DNA of 64,000 bases from Gammaproteobacteria bacterium (GTDB lineage: Bacteria; Pseudomonadota; Gammaproteobacteria; Nevskiales; Nevskiaceae): the NCBI GenBank assembly GCA_022599775.1, contig JAHZLQ010000040.1, forward strand, positions 54,422 to 118,421, written 5' to 3'. The translations under genes and the position numbers were made by a program. The notes beneath the pieces are model-generated. The model did no database searches. It saw only the letters and a list, made by a program, of their open reading frames with translations, and had not been told where the DNA came from. The first letter of the stretch is position 1; every line of letters starts with the position of its first letter. Below, in pieces: positions 35,104 to 43,946 of the stretch.

Positions 35104-35376
35104 TCATTCCGGCCGAGCTTCTTTTCCGTGCCAGATGCGGTTGACCGTCAGGATTTGGTCGTCGATGAAGTAGCGCACGACGTATTCGCCAGCGATCCAC
35201 TGACGCGTGCCGCTGGCCTCGTCGATCTCCCGGCCAATTTGCGACTGATCGACAGCGTTCGGATAGAGCGCCTCAGCGCATCGACCTTTTGACGCGGCCA
35301 GCGGATTGTCGTTGGCGATGAAAGCGCGCAGCCGTTGCAGATCAGCCGCAGCGCGATAGGTAAAACGTAGCTTCAC
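35104..35376 (-). CDS. parE: ParE/RelE-superfamily toxin
   Basis: A 90-residue protein. KLRFTYRAAADLQRLRAFIANDNPLAA is the ParE helical hairpin start. The end has QIGREID, QWIAGEYVVRYFIDDQILTVNRIWHGKEARP, the typical beta-sheet with Y-V-V-R-Y and R-I-W-H-G-K. Residues about 31-45 (GRCAEALYPNAVDQS) do not fit the fold. In the next frame the same DNA reads KVDALRRSIRTLSI, a normal ParE helix, which suggests two compensating indels. The toxin may therefore be inactive. It overlaps the antitoxin gene by four bases. Confidence 0.78.
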   Translation of the reverse strand: MKLRFTYRAAADLQRLRAFIANDNPLAASKGRCAEALYPNAVDQSQIGREIDEASGTRQWIAGEYVVRYFIDDQILTVNRIWHGKEARPE

Positions 35377-35609
35377 CGCGGTAGGCGCGGCGCTTCAAGC
35401 TCGTGGTCGGTGCCCCAGCTATCGATCCAGCGCAGCACCTCGTCGCCATCGACGACACGGCCGGCCGCGATGTCCGCCCGCCCTTCCTCGGCTTCTGCTC
35501 GCATCGCAGCCTGATAAGCGACATCGCGCCAAGTCGCATTCCCCGGTAGCCGGTCGGCGAGTGCGTGGACTTCTTGTTGGATCGGTGTGGCAGTCGATGC
35601 GTTGGGCAT
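35373..35609 (-). CDS. Antitoxin of the ParDE/RelBE-like pair
   Basis: A 78-residue protein from the ATG at 35609 (MPNASTATPIQQEV), with AGGA upstream. It is predicted mainly helical: VHALADRLPGNATWRDVAYQAAMRAEAEEGRADIAAGRVVDGDEVLRWIDSW. The pattern EEG..D...GRVV...EVL.W matches small antitoxins that sit directly before ParE/RelE toxins. It probably wraps the toxin with its C-terminal part and autorepresses with its N-terminal part. The stop overlaps the toxin start (ATGA). Confidence 0.8.
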   Translation of the reverse strand: MPNASTATPIQQEVHALADRLPGNATWRDVAYQAAMRAEAEEGRADIAAGRVVDGDEVLRWIDSWGTDHELEAPRLPR

Positions 35610-35930
35610 GGCGTGTTCCTCGAAAAGCTGTTCCAGTTTAGCCGCTCGCAGCAAAACAGGGGCGACCAAGGCCGTGCGGGATGGCATCCCGGATTTCGCG
35701 AAGTTTTCTGGATGAGGAGCCGGACCCGGTCACGCGGAGTCGTCTTCTTTCCGGTCAGACCATCGGCCGTCCGCTGATGTCGGATGACCAACTCTCCAAG
35801 CCTTGGAGCAATCACTCGGCCGACGTCTGCGACCTTCCGGCGTGGCCCGAGGCCCCAAAATGCTATGGATGAACGACAGCAGGATCTGGGCGTTATTGCA
35901 GCGGTCATACCCAGGTGATACCTTCGTGGC
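35610..35930. other. Spacer between ParDE-like and MazEF-like modules
   Basis: About 320 bp between divergent toxin-antitoxin operons. No convincing gene is seen; frames on both strands are short or have biased composition. It should hold the two opposing operon promoters, but I see no clear -35/-10 pair or operator palindrome. A GATACC-like -10 is present about 20 bases before the mazE start. Confidence 0.35.
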
Positions 35931-36167
35931 ATGAAGATCGCCATTTCCCTACCAGACGCCGTCTTTGAAGCGGCTGAACGCTTGGCCCGTCAGCGTCATG
36001 TTCCTCGCAGCCAGCTATTCGCAGAAGCTTTGCGAGAATATCTTTCCCGGCACGGCTCAGAAGCGGTTACCGCCAAACTCAATGAAATCTATACAAATGA
36101 AAGCTCTACGGTAGAGCCGTCGCTGGCTCAGGCGCAGCAGGCATCGATTGCTCATGAAACGTGGTGA
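35931..36167 (+). CDS. mazE: Ribbon-helix-helix antitoxin, MazE/CopG type
   Basis: A 78-residue antitoxin. MKIAISLPDAVFEAAERLARQRHVPRSQLFAEALREYLSRHG is a clear ribbon-helix-helix DNA-binding domain (beta-strand KIAISLP, then two helices). The rest (AVTAKLNEIYTNESSTVEPSLAQ...) is the flexible toxin-neutralising tail. It overlaps the toxin gene by 14 bases and should autorepress the operon. Confidence 0.9.
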   Translation: MKIAISLPDAVFEAAERLARQRHVPRSQLFAEALREYLSRHGSEAVTAKLNEIYTNESSTVEPSLAQAQQASIAHETW

Positions 36168-36492
36168 GGTTTGGTGGGCGTCTCTCCCAGAGCCCACCGG
36201 ATCAGGCCCAGGGTTTCGCCGCCCGGTGCTCGTCGTTCAAGCCAATCCATTCAATAGCAGCAAGATTTCAACCGTTGTCGTTGTTGTCGTTACATCCAAT
36301 CTCGCCTTGGCAGCCGCACCCGGTAATGTCCGCATCACCAAATCGGATTCTGGTCTCCCCAAGGCCTCAGTGCTCAATGTGTCGCAGATCCTCACCCTTG
36401 ATCGTTCTCTCTTGACTGCTCGCATTAAATCCTTGCCAGGCAAAGTGATGGAGCAGATCAACGAAGGGCTTCAACTAGTCTTGGGCCTGTGA
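36154..36492 (+). CDS. mazF: MazF/PemK-family endoribonuclease toxin
   Basis: A 112-residue toxin. The N-terminal KRGEVWWASLPEPTGSGPGFRRPVLVVQANPFN carries the conserved R-G-E-V-W and G-x-x-R-R-P-V-L-V-V-Q elements with the catalytic Arg. The core strand has an unusual run of valines (STVVVVVVTSN), and the end reads SVLNVSQILTLDRSLLTARIKSLPGKVMEQINEGL, the typical Q-I-x-T-x-D-R and L segment. It cleaves single-stranded mRNA at short motifs. The start is taken as ATG 36154 (MKRGEVWW), matching family N-termini. Confidence 0.92.
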   Translation: MKRGEVWWASLPEPTGSGPGFRRPVLVVQANPFNSSKISTVVVVVVTSNLALAAAPGNVRITKSDSGLPKASVLNVSQILTLDRSLLTARIKSLPGKVMEQINEGLQLVLGL

Positions 36493-36976
36493 TGCCTAGC
36501 TTCAAGTTTGAACGCAACATTGATCATTCACATGGACGTTCTCTCAGAGCGATTTGTAGCCGCTGTTGGCGCGCTGCGGTCGCCTTGGCGCTCGGAATCT
36601 CCGCCACACCATGCTGGCCTGGAGGAACAATGGGCACGAGCGAGCTGCAAGGTCTTCTGGACCAGCAGCCTGCCGCGCGGGATGCGCTTCTTGCCACGGT
36701 CCGGCTATCGGATTCAGCATTCGGAGAAGTTCGCTTCGGTTCGCACTTCGTTCATTTGGGCGGGATGCGAGCGGGGCCCTATACCATTCCGGCATGCTCA
36801 AAGGCTCGGAACGAGAGCTTGAGGTCATTCTGTGCACGACGTTTCGCCTTCTCGACCGTGACGGCGCCGAGCTGCCGGAGGCGCAGATGGAAGATGCGGA
36901 ACGCATCGATGAGCGGCTCAGGTATGTTGTGCTCAGGGAGGTGACGTCGCCCTCCCTGAGACCGGAATGTCCGTGA
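36489..36976 (+). pseudogene. Frameshifted gene of unknown family after mazF
   Basis: An ATG overlapping the mazF stop (TGATG) opens a frame that later reads TSELQGLLDQQPAARDALLATVRLSDSAFGEVRFGSHFVHLGGMRAGPYTI. From about 36790 the sensible reading moves to another frame: MLKGSERELEVILCTTFRLLDRDGAELPEAQMEDAERIDERLRYVVLRE, ending at 36976. Joined, these make one soluble protein of about 160 residues with acidic helices at the end. The frames differ by one base and the break is near 36788-36794. The N-terminal region has a leader-like stretch but poor quality. No family recognised. Confidence 0.5.
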
Positions 36977-37114
36977 CGTTCCCGCATGACTGAACCGGGT
37001 ATGGTTGCTGACCCAAGCGTGCAATCGCTTGCTGGAATAATCGTCCGGCGGTCAGGCTCGCCCTTGGCGTCGAACAACAAACTCTTGCCCCCTACCTAGC
37101 CCGGAGCAAACACG

Positions 37115-37936
37115 ATGAACTTAACCCGCAAACCCCTGGCCGGTCTGCTGCTGCTCGCGTCCGTCTGCGGCGTGGCGCATGCCGAAGACGCGGCGCTGCA
37201 ACAGGCGATCGCCAGCGACACGCGCACGGCGAACTATGTCGAACGGGACGGCTACCGGCACCCCTATGAAACCTTGAGCTTCTTCGGCATCAAGGACGAC
37301 ATGACGGTGGTGGAGATCTGGCCGGGCGGTGGCTGGTACACCGAAATTCTGGCGCCGTATCTGCGTGAGAACGGCAAGTTCTACGCGGCCCATTTCAGCG
37401 CCGATTCCAGCTCTTCGTACTTCCGGGATTCTCGGCAGACGTTCGTCGAGAAGATGGCGGCCACCCCGGCGCTCTACGACAAGGTGACCGTCACCAGCTT
37501 CAGCCCGCCGGACGAACTGGCGATCGCGCCGGCCGGCAGCGCGGATCTGGTGCTGACGTTCCGCAATGTGCACAACTGGTACATGCGCGGCGGTGGTGAC
37601 AAGAACGTACTCGCGGCCTTTTCGGCGATGTACAAGGCGCTCAAGCCGGGCGGGGTGCTGGGTATCGTCGACCACCGCCTGCCGGAACCGCGCCCGCTCG
37701 ACGATCAGGAGGCCAGCGGCTACATGCGCCAGGATTACGTGATCGGGATGGCGCAGAAGGCCGGCTTCGAACTGGCGGACAGCTCCGAGATCAACGCCAA
37801 CCCCAAGGACACGGCGGATCATCCCAAGGGCGTGTGGACGCTGCCGCCTTCGCTGCGTCTGGGCGACGAGGACAAGGACCGTTACCTGGCGATCGGCGAG
37901 AGCGACCGCATGACGCTGAAGTTCGTCAAACCCTGA
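37115..37936 (+). CDS. Exported class I SAM-dependent methyltransferase-like protein
   Basis: A 273-residue protein with a signal peptide (LAGLLLLASVCGVAHA-ED). The mature part resembles the COG4798-type predicted methyltransferases: DTRTANYVERDGYRHPYETLSFFGI, then VVEIWPGGGWYTEILAPYL where a normal SAM loop E.G.G.G would be (W-P-G-G-G), LVLTFRNVHNWYM, and LKPGGVLGIVDHR. The product is predicted periplasmic, where SAM is not expected, so enzymatic activity is doubtful. It stands at the right edge of the accessory island and converges on nodT with a 16-bp gap. Confidence 0.85.
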   Translation: MNLTRKPLAGLLLLASVCGVAHAEDAALQQAIASDTRTANYVERDGYRHPYETLSFFGIKDDMTVVEIWPGGGWYTEILAPYLRENGKFYAAHFSADSSSSYFRDSRQTFVEKMAATPALYDKVTVTSFSPPDELAIAPAGSADLVLTFRNVHNWYMRGGGDKNVLAAFSAMYKALKPGGVLGIVDHRLPEPRPLDDQEASGYMRQDYVIGMAQKAGFELADSSEINANPKDTADHPKGVWTLPPSLRLGDEDKDRYLAIGESDRMTLKFVKP

Positions 37937-37952
37937 GCCGACGACTTCGTTC

Positions 37953-39326
37953 TCAGGTTTCGTCGGCCCTCGCCTCGGTCCAGCCGCCGCCCACGGCCTT
38001 GAACAACTGGGCGGCGGCCAGCAGCCGGTTGTAGCGCGCCTGCACCAGACTGTCTTCGGCCGACAGGCGCGTGCGCTGCGCATCCAGCAGGGTCAGCAGG
38101 TCTTCGCTGCCGGCTTCGAAGCGAATCAGAGCGAGGCGGTAGACCTCGCGCGCCTGCTCGGCGGCCTGTTCCAGAATCACGGCGCGATCGCTGGTGGTGC
38201 GCTGCGCGACAAGGCTGTCTTCGACCTCCTGCACGCTTTCCAGCACGGTTTGCAGGTAGCTCGCCGTCAGTTCCTGTTGTGCCGCTTCGCTGAGCTGGAC
38301 CTGGGCGCGCAGCGCGCCACCGTTGAACAGGGTCTGTGCCAGCGATCCGGCCAGTGACACGAACTGGCTGCTGCCACCGGTCAGCGCGCCGGACACGCCG
38401 GCCGACAATGAAAGCTCGACCCTCGGCAACAGTGCGGCACGCGCGGCGCCGATGTCGGCATTGGCGGCGATCAGGTTCGCCTCGGCGATGCGGATTTCGG
38501 GACGCTGCTCCAGCAAGGCGGTAGGCACACCCGGTGAGGGGTCCGGCACCGTCAGCGCGGCGATGGGCGCGGCCGCAAGCTCCGAACCCGGCTCACCGCC
38601 GAGCAGGACCGTCATCGCGTTGCGGGCACTGGCCAGGCTTTGCTGCAGGCTCGGAATGGTGGCGGCAATCGACAGCAGCGTGGTCTTTTGCTGGGCCAGT
38701 TCCAGCGCGGTGGCGGCACCGGCGTCGTAGCGCACCTGCACCAGGTTCAGCAGTTCCTGCGCGGCCTCCAGGTTCTGGCGCGCGATGTCCAGCTGTTCGC
38801 TCAAGGCGAGAATCTGGAAATAGCTCGTGGCGACGTCGGACTGCAGCACCAGAACTACGGCGGCGCGGTTCCAGCGACTGGCGTCCAGACGGGCCAAGGC
38901 GGCTTCACGCGCGGCGCGATTGCCGCCCCAGAGGTCCAGTTCGTAACCGACGCTGAGCGAAGCCTGGTCGGATTCACCGCTGTCCCAACGGCCGTTCTGC
39001 TCCTGGCGATCGCTGCTGAGGGAGCCGGACGCCGAGGCGTTCGGCAGCAGGTCAGCCGAGCCGATGCGCAGCGATGCGCGCGCCTGGTCGATGCGCGCCA
39101 CGGCGGCGCGCAGATCGAAATTGCTGGCCGTGGCCTGTTCGATGAGCGCGTCCAGCTGCGGGCTACCGAAGCTGCGCCACCATTGCGGGGCGACGGTATC
39201 CGGCAGGCCGGTGCCGGATTCGAACTCGGCGGCGATCGGCGCCTGGGGCCGTTCATAGACGGGCACCTGGCTGCAGGCGCAGAGCAGGCCGGCGGTGAGC
39301 GTGATGGAGGCGAAACGCATGTTCAT
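37953..39326 (-). CDS. NodT-family outer-membrane efflux lipoprotein
   Basis: A 457-residue TolC-like outer-membrane factor. The lipobox LTAGLLCACS near residue 18 predicts lipidation. Two repeated OEP domains follow, with long helices (DLRAAVARIDQARASLRIG; LLEQRPEIRIAEANLIAANADIGAARAALLP) and beta segments (GYELDLWGG; SLAQTLFNGGALRAQV). It should form the exit duct for the MacAB-type pump encoded just upstream. The start at 39326 overlaps the macB stop (ATGA). A second, truncated NodT relative lies at 62980-63846. Confidence 0.93.
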   Translation of the reverse strand: MNMRFASITLTAGLLCACSQVPVYERPQAPIAAEFESGTGLPDTVAPQWWRSFGSPQLDALIEQATASNFDLRAAVARIDQARASLRIGSADLLPNASASGSLSSDRQEQNGRWDSGESDQASLSVGYELDLWGGNRAAREAALARLDASRWNRAAVVLVLQSDVATSYFQILALSEQLDIARQNLEAAQELLNLVQVRYDAGAATALELAQQKTTLLSIAATIPSLQQSLASARNAMTVLLGGEPGSELAAAPIAALTVPDPSPGVPTALLEQRPEIRIAEANLIAANADIGAARAALLPRVELSLSAGVSGALTGGSSQFVSLAGSLAQTLFNGGALRAQVQLSEAAQQELTASYLQTVLESVQEVEDSLVAQRTTSDRAVILEQAAEQAREVYRLALIRFEAGSEDLLTLLDAQRTRLSAEDSLVQARYNRLLAAAQLFKAVGGGWTEARADET

Positions 39327-41254
39327 TCGGAGGCCAGCGCGGTGACGGGGTCCATGTAGGCGGCCTTGCGCGCCGGCAGATAGCCGAACAGCAGACCGGT
39401 GGCGAAAGCCGAGCCGAACGCCAGCAGCGGCGGCGCGGCGGTGAAGGCGACCTTGCTGCCCAGCGAACCGGCGATGATGCCGGCGCCGAAGCCGAACAGG
39501 ACGCCGATGAGGCCGCCGATGCCGCAGACCACCAGGGCTTCGGTATTGAACTGCAGCAGGATGTTGCTGCGGCGCGCGCCGGTGGCCATGCGCACGCCGA
39601 TCTCGCGGGTCCGTTCGGTGACGTTGACCAGCATGATGTTCATCACGCCGATGCCGCCGACCAGCAGCGAGATCGCGGCGACGGCGCCGAGCATGACCGT
39701 CAGCGTGTCCTGCGTGGACGACACCATTTCCATCAGCGATTCGGTGCTGCGAATCTGGAAGTCCTCGGTGCCATGGCGCTGCATCAGACGCTGGCGGATC
39801 GCCTCCTCGGTGGCTTCGGCCTTGTCGGCGTCGACGATCTTGAGGTTGATCGAACGCAGGTACTGCTGGCCGAACAGGCGGATGAAGCCGGTGGTCAGCG
39901 GCACCAGGGCGACATCGTCCATGTCCGAGCCGAAGGCGTTGGCGCCCTTGGGCGCGAGTACGCCGATCACCTCGAACGGTGAATTGCCGATCAGTACGTA
40001 TTCGCCCACCGGGTTCGGACGGTTCGGAAACAGGTTGTCGGCCACGGTCTTGCCGAGCACCACCACGGCCGAATAGCCGGCCACATCCTGATCGTTGATG
40101 AAGCTGCCGGCGGACAGCGTCCAGTCCTGCATGTGCTGGTAGTCCGGCCATACGCCGGAGATGTCGGAGCGGTAGTCCACGTTGCCGAAACGCAGCGTGG
40201 ATTTGGTCTCGCGCTCCGGCGAGACGTAGGCCACGTTGTCGAGCTCGCGCAGAGACTGGGCATCGGCCACGGTCAGCGTGGCCACGTCACCGGATGGACG
40301 CGTGCCCGGCGCACCGGGCCGCACCAGCAGCAGGTTGCTGCCCATGGATTGGATGCGTTGCAGCACGTCCTGCTTGCTGCCGTTGCCGATGGCCAGCATG
40401 GTCACCACCGCGGCCACGCCGATGACTACACCCAGCAGTGTCAGCAGACTGCGGAACAGGTTGGCGCGCAAGGAGCGCAAGGCCATCTTCACGGCCTCCA
40501 TCAGCTGCGGAGCCCAATGCGGATGGCGCGCACCGGCCGGCCGTTCCAGGGTGACCGGATTGGCGGCCGTGACGCCGCTGTCTTCAAGCACGCGGCCATC
40601 CAGTAACTGGATCACGCGCTGCGCATGCGCGGCCACGTCCGCATCGTGGGTGATGAGGATGATGGTGTGACCCTGGGCATGCAGGTCCTTGAGCAGCGCC
40701 AGCACTTCCTCGCCGGTGTGCGAATCGAGCGCGCCGGTGGGTTCGTCCGCCAGGATCACCTCGGCGCCGTTCATCAGCGCGCGCGCAATCGACACGCGCT
40801 GCTGCTGTCCGCCCGACAACTGATTGGGACGGTTTTGCGTGCGGTCGCCCAGGCCCAGGCGGGCGAGCAGGGCCTGCGCCCGCTCGCTGCGTTCACGCTT
40901 GTTGCGGCCGGCATAGATCGACGGCAGCTCCACGTTCTCCGCGGCCGAGATCGAGGGCAGCAGGTTGTAGCGCTGGAACACGAAGCCGAAGGTGTCACGC
41001 CGCAGCGCCGCGAGTTCGTCCGCGTCCAGGCGCGCCACGTCCACGCCGCGTACCTGGTAGCGGCCTTCGCTGGGGCGGTCCAGGCAGCCCAGGATGTTCA
41101 TCAGCGTGGACTTGCCGGAGCCGGACTGTCCGATGATGGCGACGAACTCGCCGGCCTGGATTTCCAGGCTCACGTCGTCGAGCGCACGCAGCAGGGTGTC
41201 GCCGCTGCGGTAGACGCGGGCAACCCCGTCCAGTTTGAGTAGCGGCTCGCTCAC
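39323..41254 (-). CDS. macB: MacB-type ABC transporter, fused ATPase/permease
   Basis: A 643-residue fusion. Residues 1-230 are the ATPase with GQSGSGKSTLMNILG (Walker A), LSGGQQQRVSIARALM (signature), VILADEPTGALDS (Walker B), and the LITHD switch. Residues 260-643 are the permease: TM helix 1 (about 275-295), a large periplasmic MacB domain (about 300-515), and three C-terminal TM helices after TERTREIGVRMATGARR. MacB uses ATP to drive export of macrolides, peptides or siderophores through MacA and an outer-membrane duct. Overlaps of four bases with both neighbours show tight coupling. Confidence 0.96.
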   Translation of the reverse strand: MSEPLLKLDGVARVYRSGDTLLRALDDVSLEIQAGEFVAIIGQSGSGKSTLMNILGCLDRPSEGRYQVRGVDVARLDADELAALRRDTFGFVFQRYNLLPSISAAENVELPSIYAGRNKRERSERAQALLARLGLGDRTQNRPNQLSGGQQQRVSIARALMNGAEVILADEPTGALDSHTGEEVLALLKDLHAQGHTIILITHDADVAAHAQRVIQLLDGRVLEDSGVTAANPVTLERPAGARHPHWAPQLMEAVKMALRSLRANLFRSLLTLLGVVIGVAAVVTMLAIGNGSKQDVLQRIQSMGSNLLLVRPGAPGTRPSGDVATLTVADAQSLRELDNVAYVSPERETKSTLRFGNVDYRSDISGVWPDYQHMQDWTLSAGSFINDQDVAGYSAVVVLGKTVADNLFPNRPNPVGEYVLIGNSPFEVIGVLAPKGANAFGSDMDDVALVPLTTGFIRLFGQQYLRSINLKIVDADKAEATEEAIRQRLMQRHGTEDFQIRSTESLMEMVSSTQDTLTVMLGAVAAISLLVGGIGVMNIMLVNVTERTREIGVRMATGARRSNILLQFNTEALVVCGIGGLIGVLFGFGAGIIAGSLGSKVAFTAAPPLLAFGSAFATGLLFGYLPARKAAYMDPVTALASE

Positions 41255-42405
41255 AGACGCGGGCCCATCATGCGCGGACGGCGCTCGTTCTGTTGCGCGC
41301 CTGTCGGCGCCGCGGTGACGACGCGATCGCCGACCTCCAGTCCGGACTTGACCTCGGCCAGCAGTCGGCTGGTCACACCGATTGTCACTTCCCGCGTCTG
41401 CGGGCCCTGCGGTGTCAGCACCGTGGCTTCGTAGCGCTGCGGTCCGCGCTGCTGCAGCGCGGTGATCGGCACCACCGGCACGTCATGCGCCTCGCCCAGC
41501 ACGAAGAACACCTGCACCGTCATGTCCGGCAGCAGCAGGCGTTCGTTGTTGGCCACGTCGATCAGCACGTTGTAGAGCACTACGTCGTTGACGATTTCCG
41601 GGGTTGGCTGGACCTGCCGCACGGTGCCGGACCAGCGCCGTTCCGGCATGCCCAGCGTCGTGAAATAGGCTTTCATGTCCGGCTGAATCTTGTTGATGTC
41701 GGCCTCGGTGACCTGTGCCCACACCGTCATGATGTCGAGGTTGGCCACCTGCACGATCACCGGCGTGGACTGATTGGCGTTCACGGTCTGGCCTTCCAGC
41801 GTGGTCTGTGAAACCACGGTGCCGTCCATCGGCGCGAAGATCTTGGTGTAGCCGAGGTTGGTCAGATCGCGCTCCAGCGAGGCGGCTGCGGACTTGAGCT
41901 GCGCCTGAGTCGCCTTGACGCTGGCACGGGCTACCGCCAGCGCCGCCTGTGCCTGATCCACGGTGTCCTGGCTGACGGCGCGCGATTCGGCCATGCGCTG
42001 GTTGCGCTCGTACTGCTGCTGCGCCAGCACCGCCTCGGCGCGCTGCTGCGCGAGCTGCGCTTCCAGGTTTTCGATGTCGGCACGGTCGCTCTGGATCGTC
42101 GCCTCGATGGTGCTGGCATCGATCTCCGCGATCAGGTCGCCTTTCTTGACGCGATCATTGATATCGAAGTGCACGGCTTCGACCCGGCCGGACACCTGCG
42201 TGCCCACGTCGACGTACTCCTTGGGTTGCAGCGAACCCACGGCGGTGACGGTGCGCTCGATATCGCCGATCTCGACGACGCTGCTTGGTGGTGGCGCCTC
42301 CTTTTTGCCGCCGAGCCAGGTGTGCGCGGCGAATCCGCCGGCCAGCAGGACGAGGATCACGGCCAGTGCGATCAGCCAGCGGCGGGTCTTGGAAGAAGCG
42401 TTCAT
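41251..42405 (-). CDS. macA: MacA-type periplasmic adaptor (membrane fusion protein)
   Basis: A 384-residue adaptor. It has an N-terminal anchor (RRWLIALAVILVLLAGGFAAH) and lipoyl/barrel halves (VTAVGSLQPKEYVDVGTQVSGRVEAVHFDINDRVKKGDLIAEID). A long alpha-hairpin (about 100-190, rich in Gln/Glu/Ala) is followed by IFAPMDGTVVSQTTLEGQTVNANQST and the membrane-proximal domain. It bridges MacB and the NodT duct. The ATG at 42405 starts the anchor directly; the upstream frame has no conserved sequence. It is the first gene of macA-macB-nodT and is divergent from a two-component system, which may control it. Confidence 0.94.
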   Translation of the reverse strand: MNASSKTRRWLIALAVILVLLAGGFAAHTWLGGKKEAPPPSSVVEIGDIERTVTAVGSLQPKEYVDVGTQVSGRVEAVHFDINDRVKKGDLIAEIDASTIEATIQSDRADIENLEAQLAQQRAEAVLAQQQYERNQRMAESRAVSQDTVDQAQAALAVARASVKATQAQLKSAAASLERDLTNLGYTKIFAPMDGTVVSQTTLEGQTVNANQSTPVIVQVANLDIMTVWAQVTEADINKIQPDMKAYFTTLGMPERRWSGTVRQVQPTPEIVNDVVLYNVLIDVANNERLLLPDMTVQVFFVLGEAHDVPVVPITALQQRGPQRYEATVLTPQGPQTREVTIGVTSRLLAEVKSGLEVGDRVVTAAPTGAQQNERRPRMMGPRL

Positions 42406-42572
42406 CGGGTCTCGCGGCAAGGGAAATTCGTCGAGTACAGCATCGCTGCCGAATGTGCAGCAATTGAGGAGAAATCTTGAATTCATCGCCGCGCTTCTTG
42501 CGCATGCCGCCGCGCGGCGGCCCTAATAGCTCAAGCCCGATTCCCTGTCCAACCTTGCGCTACCGTCCCGGC

Positions 42573-43946
42573 ATGACGCTCAAGCTGTTCATCGCCCTGC
42601 TCGCCATGAGTGTGCTGGTGGCGGCGGCAATGGGCGCGGCGGCGCGTCTGAGCTTCACGCGCGGCTTTCTCGGTTATCTCAACGAAGTGGGCGTGCAGCG
42701 CATGCAGCGCCTGGCGCCGCGCCTGGCTGACGAGTATCGCGAATACGGCGGCTGGGACCATCTGCGCCACAGCCGGCGCGACTGGTTCCGGCTGATGCGC
42801 CCCTCATCGGATGACAGCGGCCCGCCGGACACGGCGGACCTGCTGCCCGAACTGACCGGGGCCAATTTCCGGCTGGGCCTGCTCGATGCGGACGGACAGT
42901 CGGTCGCCGGCTTCCCGGAACTCACGGCGGATGCGCTGCGACAGTCCGTGATCGTGGATGGCGAAACCGTCGGCTGGCTGGCCTTGATGCCGTTCCAGAG
43001 CCTCACCGAGGCCGCCGACCTGCGCTTCCTGCGTCAGCAACGCCTGGCCAGCTGGTTCGTCGGCGGCGCCATCGTGCTGCTGGCGGCGATCCTGGCCGTG
43101 CTGATCACGCAGGGCCTGATGCGCCCCGTGCGCGGCATCGCCGCCAGCACGCGGCGTCTGGCCGACGGCGACTACGGCAGTCGCGTGGACGTGGCCACGC
43201 GCGACGAAATCGGCCGTCTGGGCGAAGACTTCAACCGCCTGGCGCTGACGCTGGAGCGCAATGAGCAACTGCGTCGCGCCTTCATCGCCGACGTTTCGCA
43301 CGAACTGCGCACGCCGCTGTCCCTGCTGCGCGCGGAACTGGAGGCGATCGAGGATGGGGTGCGTCCGCTGACGCAGTCTTCCGTGAAGTCCTTGCAGGGC
43401 GAGGTGGCAACGCTGTCCAAGCTGGTGACGGACCTCTACGACCTGTCGCTGGCGGATGTCGGCGCGCTGGCGTATCGCATGGTCGCCGTGGATCTGGTGG
43501 ACGTGCTCGACATCACGGCGGCCGCCTATCGCGGGCGTCTGCTCAGCCGCGGCATCGCCCTGGACGGGCCAGTCGCGCTGGCGCCGATCGTGGTGTCCGC
43601 GGACGAATCGCGGCTGCGGCAATTGTTCGCCAATCTGCTGGAGAACTGTCAGCGCTATGTGGATGAAGACGGTCGCGTCTCCATCACCGTGTCCGTCGAG
43701 GGCTCGCTCGCGACCGTGGACATCGACGACAGCGGCCCGGGTGTCCCGCAAGGCTCCCGGCAGCAGTTGTTCGACCGCTTCTTTCGCATGGAAGGCTCGC
43801 GCAACCGCGCCAGCGGCGGCGCCGGACTGGGGCTGGCAATCTGCCGCAACATCGCCGAAGCCCATCGGGGCCGCATCGAGGCGCTGGCCTCGCCCATTGG
43901 TGGTCTGCGCATTCGCGTCGCGCTGCCGCTGGCGGAGCCGGCATGA
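42573..43946 (+). CDS. BaeS-like sensor histidine kinase
   Basis: A 457-residue membrane sensor. TM1 covers about residues 5-25, then a periplasmic domain (to about 165) with a [15 protein letters not shown] segment, TM2 (about 170-192), and a HAMP domain ([21 protein letters not shown]). HisKA follows with [23 protein letters not shown] (phospho-acceptor His243). The HATPase core has [37 protein letters not shown] and [18 protein letters not shown]. It overlaps the response-regulator gene by four bases. BaeS-type sensors detect envelope stress, and the divergent MacAB operon is a likely target. Confidence 0.92.
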   Translation: MTLKLFIALLAMSVLVAAAMGAAARLSFTRGFLGYLNEVGVQRMQRLAPRLADEYREYGGWDHLRHSRRDWFRLMRPSSDDSGPPDTADLLPELTGANFRLGLLDADGQSVAGFPELTADALRQSVIVDGETVGWLALMPFQSLTEAADLRFLRQQRLASWFVGGAIVLLAAILAVLITQGLMRPVRGIAASTRRLADGDYGSRVDVATRDEIGRLGEDFNRLALTLERNEQLRRAFIADVSHELRTPLSLLRAELEAIEDGVRPLTQSSVKSLQGEVATLSKLVTDLYDLSLADVGALAYRMVAVDLVDVLDITAAAYRGRLLSRGIALDGPVALAPIVVSADESRLRQLFANLLENCQRYVDEDGRVSITVSVEGSLATVDIDDSGPGVPQGSRQQLFDRFFRMEGSRNRASGGAGLGLAICRNIAEAHRGRIEALASPIGGLRIRVALPLAEPA

